Of a stretch of DNA of 64,000 bases, positions 57,880 through 64,000 are shown in pieces. Source of the DNA: Cryptomeria japonica (lineage: Eukaryota; Streptophyta; Pinopsida; Cupressales; Cupressaceae); assembly GCF_030272615.1 (NCBI RefSeq), contig NC_081405.1:649613420-649677419 (forward strand). Direction: 5' to 3'. The position numbers were made by a program, and so were the translations under genes. The notes beneath the pieces were generated by a model, which was not told the origin of the DNA, ran no database searches, and worked only from the letters and a program-made list of their open reading frames with translations. Position 1 is the stretch's first letter, and each line of letters opens with the position of its first letter.

Positions 57880-59060
57880 ATAAATTTTGGTCCTAAAAAT
57901 ATGGATCCTTCCTCATCTAATGTAGATAGCTTTGTTGGAATTTGAGCAATAGTTGTAATATTTTTTTAGAAAAAGGGACATGAAAAACTGGGTGGCTAGT
58001 GCTAATTTGTATGTGACCTTTGTTTGAGCACTTGATAAGGACCTAAAAATAAGGATCAAAGGTATAATCTTGCTTACCACATTATAAAAGATATTTTAAG
58101 GTTACAGACATGAGAAAAGCCTAATCACCAATGTTGAAAGTTTGGTGTGCCTAATGTTTTATGTCTTTATGAGTCAGTGTCAAATTTGTCTTAAGGAGTG
58201 GAGAGAGGTCCTCATGTTATGCTAGAGTATTGTCAACTATTGCAACATTGGGAGAATTTAACACATAAGTACACAAGGAGGGTGGCAGAGCACCATACAG
58301 GGTCTTATAGGAGGTCATTTGAAAGAAATTCTATGAGTGGTGGTATGATATCCCCACTCAATTAAAGGTAACCACTAGGCCTATTATTCTTGTTCCTTAA
58401 AAAATAATGCAAGTTTCAAAAAAATTATTAGTCACCACAATTTGACAATTAGTTTAAGAATGATTAAGGTAAAATCATATGTAAGGTAGTTCCTTGAAAT
58501 TCAAACAAATCTATTGACAAAAGTTGGATCACAATCATTCACACTAGTGTGACACATCCATGGAGTTTGAAGATAGAATCTAAGAAGTGTTGAGTGACCA
58601 CAACCATAATGTAAGGGTAAGGAAATGCATAGAAATCAACTATTTGGTCAAGAAATTAATCACATCCAAAATGACATGTAAATTTTGATAGTGGAAGCCC
58701 CATAATGACATCTAAAGAATCATCAATTCAAACCATATCTAAAATATGAAGTGGTTTCAAAGAAGTAGCTTAAATAATTCTAGAGCTTTAAGGGTGAGGA
58801 AATGTATACAAATCTTGCTTCATGTACTTAATTGTCATAAAAAAATCTAAATGACTTGTAGTAGGGAGAACTTGTCTTGTCTAATTAAACCTCGATACAA
58901 ACAATGGATTCTATTCCAACTACCTAATGATACCTTAAAATATTGGATTAGCAACACATTCACTCCTAATCTCATCCACATAATTGGGTACCAAGAAGAA
59001 AGAGAATAATATTGAGCCCTCCTCTTTATATTTATGTGAAAGGAAATTTGCAACTTTTTA
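57880..59060 (-). pseudogene. Inverted decayed Ty3/gypsy integrase
   Basis: The reverse complement of this stretch parallels 17100-18330 with the same landmarks, including the region like MTSYETLYG (near 58320), NDCDPTFVNRF near 58520 (the SDRD-type catalytic block) and the DEEG...EP tail near 57900. Heavily broken. It stands in opposite orientation to the copies at 16-18 kb. Confidence 0.6.
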
Positions 59061-59110
59061 ATCTTAATTATAGATAATCTCATAACCACATCCTTGCATT
59101 TTTGTCACCA

Positions 59111-59695
59111 TTTTTTTTCTTAGTTCACAAAGCAGTTTCGAGCTTAATGACTAGTTGAAGATTTCTTCTCATGTGGAGACATTTCTTGGTTTTCGAATCT
59201 GTTTGGTACCATGTTCGATGTTCCTTGGCCCTTGACCAAACTTCCTTGGTGGTCTGCACTTTGTTTGCATTCTTGGCAGTGGAGATCTTCACATTTTGGG
59301 GCTGACCTATTTTACACGTTTCATTTTCCTATTTTAGAGAATGTGATCTTTTGTGGCCGACTTGGATGTGTTTTGGATGATATATATATCAATGTAATTG
59401 ATCTTGAGGAGAGGGGAAGCAAATATAGAGGTAGATAAGAAAAAATGTGATAATTTAGTTTCATGATTTGTAATTTGGAGACTCGGATGATTGTAATCTG
59501 GAATGTATGATGTAACTTGTCCTACAAGAATGTTTTAATTTTTGGATGTTACATGTTGATTTATGATGAATATATGATGTTGCAGATGTCTTTGATTTCA
59601 TTTTATATGTTTTGTGTTCATGAATCCATTGTGTTACTCTTGCTACATGATCCGAACTATTCTCTTCAAGGGCCCTCCAGACCATGGATGTGTTA
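59111..59695 (+). repeat. 5' LTR of G2
   Basis: Matches 62120-62685 over its length with scattered changes. It contains an internal purine run (AGGAGAGGGGAAGC, about 59407) followed by TGTGATAATTTAG (about 59451), which looks like a polypurine tract and LTR start inside the repeat. Confidence 0.65.
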
Positions 59696-59697
59696 GA

Positions 59698-59709
59698 TGG
59701 TATTAGAGC
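59698..59709 (+). other. Primer binding site of G2
   Basis: TGGTATTAGAGC, one base from the initiator tRNA-Met primer site. Confidence 0.75.
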
Positions 59710-59862
59710 TGGTTCCGAACCTTGAAACATTCCTTTGGGTGAATAGATTGCAAATTTGAGGTAGGCTGCAAGTATGTTCAATAGATCATTGATGAAGAGG
59801 CAATTGAAATCTTGTGGTCAGATTTCTGAGTTGAGATAGTTGCACCAGAGCAAAGGAAGGAG

Positions 59863-60889
59863 ATGCCACCAAGGAGGATGAACCCTAGGAGGGTAGAGCA
59901 GATGATGGAGGATTTCAAGAATGAGATGAAGAATGAGATCCGAAACGTGTTGGTTGGTTTGCGGAGGAATCTAGAATCAGAGGATGAATATGAAGAGGTA
60001 GGAGACGAGCTTGAGGATGAAGAGGTTGAAGACCTAGAAAATGAGGGAGAAGACAAATTTCTTAGAGTGGTGGCACAAGTGAGTAATTCATAAAGTTGAG
60101 GTTTCTAAATTTTTGGGTTCACTGAATTCAGAAGACCTGTTAGATTGGATCAGAGAGTTGGAGGACTACTTAGAGTTTGAAGAAGTTAAGGACCCATAGA
60201 GATTCTAGTTAGCACAAAATAAGTTGAAATAACATGCCTCTTCATGGTGGAAAGAGTTGCAAAGAGATAGAGTGGATAACGGTGAGATGAAAATCACTTG
60301 GTGGAGGAAGATGGTCACAATATTGAAGGCTAAATTCATTCTAGGAGACTATGAGTTGGAATTGTTCAAAAGGTTGCAGAATTTGAAGCAAAAGGACATG
60401 AGCATGAAGGAGTATATTGAAGAATTCTACAAGATGATGATCGAATCTGATCATCGAGAGATGGATAGGGAAAAGTTGGCTAGATAAATAAATGGACTCC
60501 GATTTAACATCCAGGATGAGACAAGTATGCTGAAGAATTGTACAATGGAGGAGGCCTACCAATATGCTTTGAAGTTTGAAGATAAAGTGAAAAGAAGACA
60601 ACAAAATAATTGTAGGGGAAGGGATATACGTGCAATGAATATAAGGTAGATTAGTGGCAGTATGGAGAAGCAGACTGCTGAAGAACTAAAATCTAAATGG
60701 AGTAAAGGATCGAAGCATAAGACACAAAGGAAAGGAGGTAGTAGCAAGGAGTTATTGGGTACATGTTTCAAGTGTGGGAAAACTGAACATAAAGCTTATG
60801 AATGTCCTCAAGGTAACAAGGGGAAGGCAAGGAATTTCTCAGCATGTGAAGACCTAAAAACTGAATTTGTAGGTGAGAACTTGATATAA
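59863..60889 (+). pseudogene. G2 gag
   Basis: Starts MPPRRMNPRRVEQMMEDF, then an acidic run (EDEYEEVGDELEDEEVEDLE). After a frameshift near 60092: LLDWIRELEDYLEF, SSWWKELQRDRV and LFKRLQNLKQKDMSMKEYIE, the retrotransposon gag core, then a basic region and a CCHC knuckle CFKCGKTEHKAYEC (about 60764-60805). Stops near 60200, 60230, 60485 and 60650. Confidence 0.8.
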
Positions 60890-61400
60890 ATGGAGCAAGG
60901 AGAATCCCTTATGTTCATAAGAGTCTTGATGGAGCAGAGTAGTGAGGATACCAGACCTACTCAGAGAAAGAATCTTTCCCAGACTGTTTGCAAATTAGGA
61001 GGTAAGTGTTGTAAGCTTATTGTGGATAGTGGAAGTATTGATAATCGAGTATCAGAAGAGATGGTGAAGAAACTTGGTTTGAAGAGGATTAAGCATCCTT
61101 GTCCTTACAAGCTAAGCTGGTTGAAAGATTATCATGTGGTAGAGATGAAAGAGTAGTGTTGGGTAAACTTTAGTATTGGTCCTTTTATAGATGATGTCTT
61201 CTGTGATATCTTGCCTATGAGTTCTTGTCAAGTTCTTCTTGGTAGAGCTTGGTAGTTTGATAGAAGAGCTATCTATGATTGTAGGAAGAGCTTGGACACT
61301 ATTAAGAGGGATGGGAAAAAATTTACATTGCCATCTTTGAAAGATAAAGGGGTGAGGAACTTGAGTTTTGTGAAAAATTGCATGTTGAGAAATGAGTTAT
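60890..61400 (+). pseudogene. G2 retropepsin-like protease
   Basis: Open 60890-61156 with KLIVDSGSIDNRVSEEMV (active-site D-S-G kept), then after a stop CDILPMSSCQVLLGRAW, the LLGRPW-type second landmark. It resembles the protease of chromovirus G1 (IDSGSTDN, LLGRPW) and would cleave the polyprotein. Coding stops near 61400 and no RT follows. Confidence 0.8.
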
Positions 61401-62119
61401 AGAGGTTATACCGAATGTTGGCATGGATTTGAATAAGAGAAAGAAATTTATATGAAATGATTATACATGTTCTCCATGGTAACTGGGTTAGAAAGATCTA
61501 GCTGATAACAAGGTGGTACTGGATGACAACACGACTAGAATTATGGTGGTAGGTAAAATGGATTTCAGTGGAAAGAATAGATCAAATTTCCAGAAGAAAG
61601 GGAATAGTGATAAGAGGCATAGTGTAAGTATAAAATTAGAAAAGAGAGGAGAAGAGGATAAGATATAACCGTGGTAAGAGGCATAGTGTAAGTATGAAAC
61701 AAGAAAAGATATGAGAATAGGATAAGAGATTGGAAGATCTAATTGAAGTTCCAAAAATAGCAGGCGGGAAGAAGTTTGTAGACAAAGAAGACATTTGGAT
61801 TAGAAGTGAGCATGGGGTCTATATCCTTAATCCTTTTACATGTTCATGAGTTGCCTCTCATGGAACATCTTTTTCTACCTAGGTGTTTTGATGCAGTAGC
61901 ATCCCTGGTCGATGAGAAATCTTGCATCAACCAAAAATATTTGCCTTCAATTTTGTTCTTGTTTTGTGTTGTAGTTTCTATGTTTCTTCTAGAATTTTCT
62001 AGTAGTTGTTCCTTTTTCATTGTGGATCAGATTGTTGGATTCCAGACTAGTTCTTGTTCCTTGTCCAGGATTTTTCAGTTCATTTATATTCTTTTTCCAG
62101 CAAGTTATCGCTTCTAGAT
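61401..62119 (+). other. G2 interior without recognisable coding; 62-bp tandem duplication
   Basis: AAGAGGCATAGTGTAAGTAT occurs at about 61612 and 61674, 62 bp apart, within a worn tandem duplication (61609-61733). The rest, to 62119, has no domain I recognise. The missing RT-integrase block was presumably lost here. Confidence 0.5.
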
Positions 62120-62685
62120 TGTTTGTTTCTTGATTCCCAGAGTAGTTTTGAGCTTAACAGATAGTTGGAGATTTCTTCTCGTGTAGAGTGATTTATTGTC
62201 TTGCAGATATGTTTCGTACCATGTTCGATGTTCCTTGTCCCTTGGCTGACATTCCTTGGTGGTCCACACTTCATTTGCATTCTTGTTAGAGGATATCTTC
62301 ACATTTTGGGGCCGACCTATTTTACATGTTTCATTTTCCTATTTTTGGAGAATGTGATCTTTTGTGGTCGACTCAAATGTGTTTTGGATGATCTTTAGGA
62401 GAGGGGGAGTAGATATAGAGGTAGATAAGAATAAATGTGATAGTTTAGTTTCATGATTTGTAATTTAGAGATCCAGATGATTCTAATATGGAATGTATGA
62501 TGTAACTGGTCTTAGAAGAATGTTTTGATTTTCAGATATTATCGATTGATTTATGGTGAATATATTATGTTGTGGATGTCTTTGATTGCATTTTCTATGT
62601 TTTGTGTTCATTCTTCCATTGTGTTACTCTTGCTGCATGATTCAGACTGTTCTCTTTGAGGGTCCTCCAGACCATGGCTTTGTCA
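62120..62685 (+). repeat. 3' LTR of G2
   Basis: Partner of 59111-59695; GGAGAGGGGGAGTAG at about 62397 and TGTGATAGTTTAG at about 62437 parallel the internal signals of the left copy. Confidence 0.65.
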
Positions 62686-62699
62686 CCTACCCTGAACAA

Positions 62700-64000
62700 T
62701 ATTGGGGATGATTCAATCACTCTTTCTTAACTTGTAGGTTGTCTGCCCAATCCCTCTCCTACTCTGCTTGTTGCCTCTCTAGGGATAGTTGATCCTCTAT
62801 ACTCTGTTCCCTCGCCCTTTGGGTGTCTCCCTCAACAACAACCCTGTCAAAATATACCTGAGGCATATGTCCAACATGTCTCTGCACCTATGGAATATCC
62901 ATGAGATATGCTCCTCCATCCCCACCCTCATCCTATCCTAGCCTTGCACCAATTTGACATGTTGGCACTTGTACCTGAAAAGGCACCTCTACTCGAGGTA
63001 ATTGTTGTCCCTATCCCCTCCTCCACCTCCGTAGTACCTATCTCTTGCCTCCAGCTCCTCCTATGTGCCTTCGTCTCTACCCTCTCCCCCCTTCGACAAA
63101 TTCCCTATCCTTGGGGATATCCCCCTCACCGCCCACCACCTCATCTATAAATGGTACAATCTCATCTCCCTCTCAAACCCCTGGAATGCTAAACTGCACT
63201 GGCCTATGTGCCTCCCACCAGCATGTGTATGCACTTGTACAACCCAAATCCTCTCTTTCTTGTAACCACTCATCCCATGGGATCATCTCTGCATTGGTCC
63301 AACTGAGCCTAACTTCAATTGGTCCCACCGCCTATCCCCATGTGGTTATCTCTCATGTGATGCATGGGTGGGTGCGCTTGTGTTAAAAATATCCTATACA
63401 TGGCCGAACTGTGTCATCACCTTGTGAGGAGGGTATTGATCAATAACATGGATGTTGTGCTCAAATAACCAGCACTCAGTTTGAACAAATGCTATCTGCC
63501 AATCCTCCCTCCATCTCTCATTGTCCAAGAAGGGACTCCTTGTGAAGAAAATAAGCTGATAAAAAATCCTCCTCCAAAATCATAGTGCTCCGACCTGAAC
63601 ATAGTGTAGTAAACCTCTGTACTAGTCAACATATGAAAATCATCATTGACAATCGTTAACTCCAATAGGTCGGGTAACTACAATAGGTTCCCAAGCCTGG
63701 ATGTGTAATAGAGTAACTCATGTGTCAAGGTTCCTGTAATCTCGATAGACACACATATGCATGTCATGATACAACTGGCCAAGCATAGAGACTCCCCATG
63801 CATACCCTATGCAATTCTCCAACATGTAGTATATAGACCAACCCCATCCCATCGAGCATATATGGTCACTTAGGTTAGGTATCATCTGCCCACTAATCAG
63901 TCCACAAATAAACAAAACCAAGTGTGGAATCTATCGAATTTGTATGGCCTCTCCCAACTGCATCCTCGTTCAACCCATAGGTAGCTAGTCACACTCACAA
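62700..64000 (-). pseudogene. Plant-mobile-domain (MAIN/MAIL-like) protein remnant
   Basis: On the minus strand 63718-63921 reads MGWGWSIYYMLENCIGYAWG, then VSMLGQLYHDMHMCVYRDYR and, after a TGA stop, VTLLHIQAWEPIVVTRP. This matches the plant mobile domain pattern of a W-G-A-L-x-x-L-Y-x-x-L helix, then G-x-x-L-L-L-Q-x-W-A-W-E. Further on, WLFEHNIHVIDQYPPHKVMT and QFGHV (about 63400-63480) match the E/D-P-x-R-V-x-R-Q-F-G end of the domain. The tail is low-complexity with stops. Such domains occur in host MAIN/MAIL genes and inside some gypsy and Mutator-like transposons; which applies here cannot be told. The N-terminus lies beyond the window. Confidence 0.6.

Larger units (their letters stand above)
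59111..62685 (+). mobile_element. Element G2: small gypsy gag-protease element
   Basis: Direct repeats of about 570-585 bp (59111-59695 and 62120-62685) flank a 2.4-kb interior with a Met-tRNA-like primer site, gag and protease, but no RT or integrase. The 3' LTR ends TGTCA; the 5' copy has TGTTA. No target duplication is evident and the LTR starts are uncertain by tens of bases. Confidence 0.7.

Overview
This window looks like transposon-filled intergenic DNA of a seed plant with a large genome. A conifer-like gymnosperm is my best guess from the AT-rich base composition, the long decayed LTR elements and the deep nesting, but the sequence alone cannot fix the species. I found no intact host gene, no tRNA or rRNA gene and nothing prokaryotic. 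Nearly every coding-like stretch is a retroelement protein broken by stops or frameshifts.

Layout. 1-5130: remnant of a large retroelement protein (810-3933, minus), two hairpins, and the tail of a Ty3/gypsy integrase cut off at 5130. 5131-14072: a complete but dead gypsy chromovirus on the minus strand (2.1-kb LTRs, gag, protease, RT, RNase H, integrase, chromodomain). 14073-15420: a 1.35-kb (TATG)n/(CATA)n microsatellite whose strand alternates in blocks. 15421-20240: scrambled gypsy fragments and a worn tandem repeat. 20250-22331: truncated LTR element A with a zinc-knuckle ORF1. 23470-36242: element C (gag-protease, minus), interrupted by retroposon-like insert F (25315-27126) and by complete LTR element B (28233-34763). 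36243-45679: LTR of copia-like element D, split by complete element E (37076-45257, plus strand, gag-protease only). 46071-52640: element B', a second full copy of the B family. 52646-59060: a second scrambled gypsy repeat, a third ORF2-type protein remnant (54968-57834) and an inverted gypsy integrase fragment. 59111-62685: small gypsy gag-protease element G2. 62700-64000: remnant of a plant-mobile-domain protein gene, minus strand.

The most unusual content is the B/B' family. These LTR retrotransposons have perfect target-site duplications, a Met-tRNA primer site and a polypurine tract, but no protease, integrase or reverse transcriptase. Instead they carry ORF1 (coiled coil plus four CCHC zinc knuckles, about 380 aa) and ORF2 (about 1067 aa, unknown function, lysine-rich centre and coiled-coil C-terminus). 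ORF2 has its own TATA-like box. The two copies are broken at different codons, so both frames were probably open when the copies inserted. Diverged ORF2 relatives lie at 54968-57834 and, more distantly, at 810-3933. Elements E and C form a second class without RT or integrase, encoding a gag-protease protein whose protease active site is altered in both copies.

Working model (inference): these non-autonomous elements supply their own nucleocapsid-like or accessory proteins and borrow RT and integrase from relatives elsewhere in the genome.
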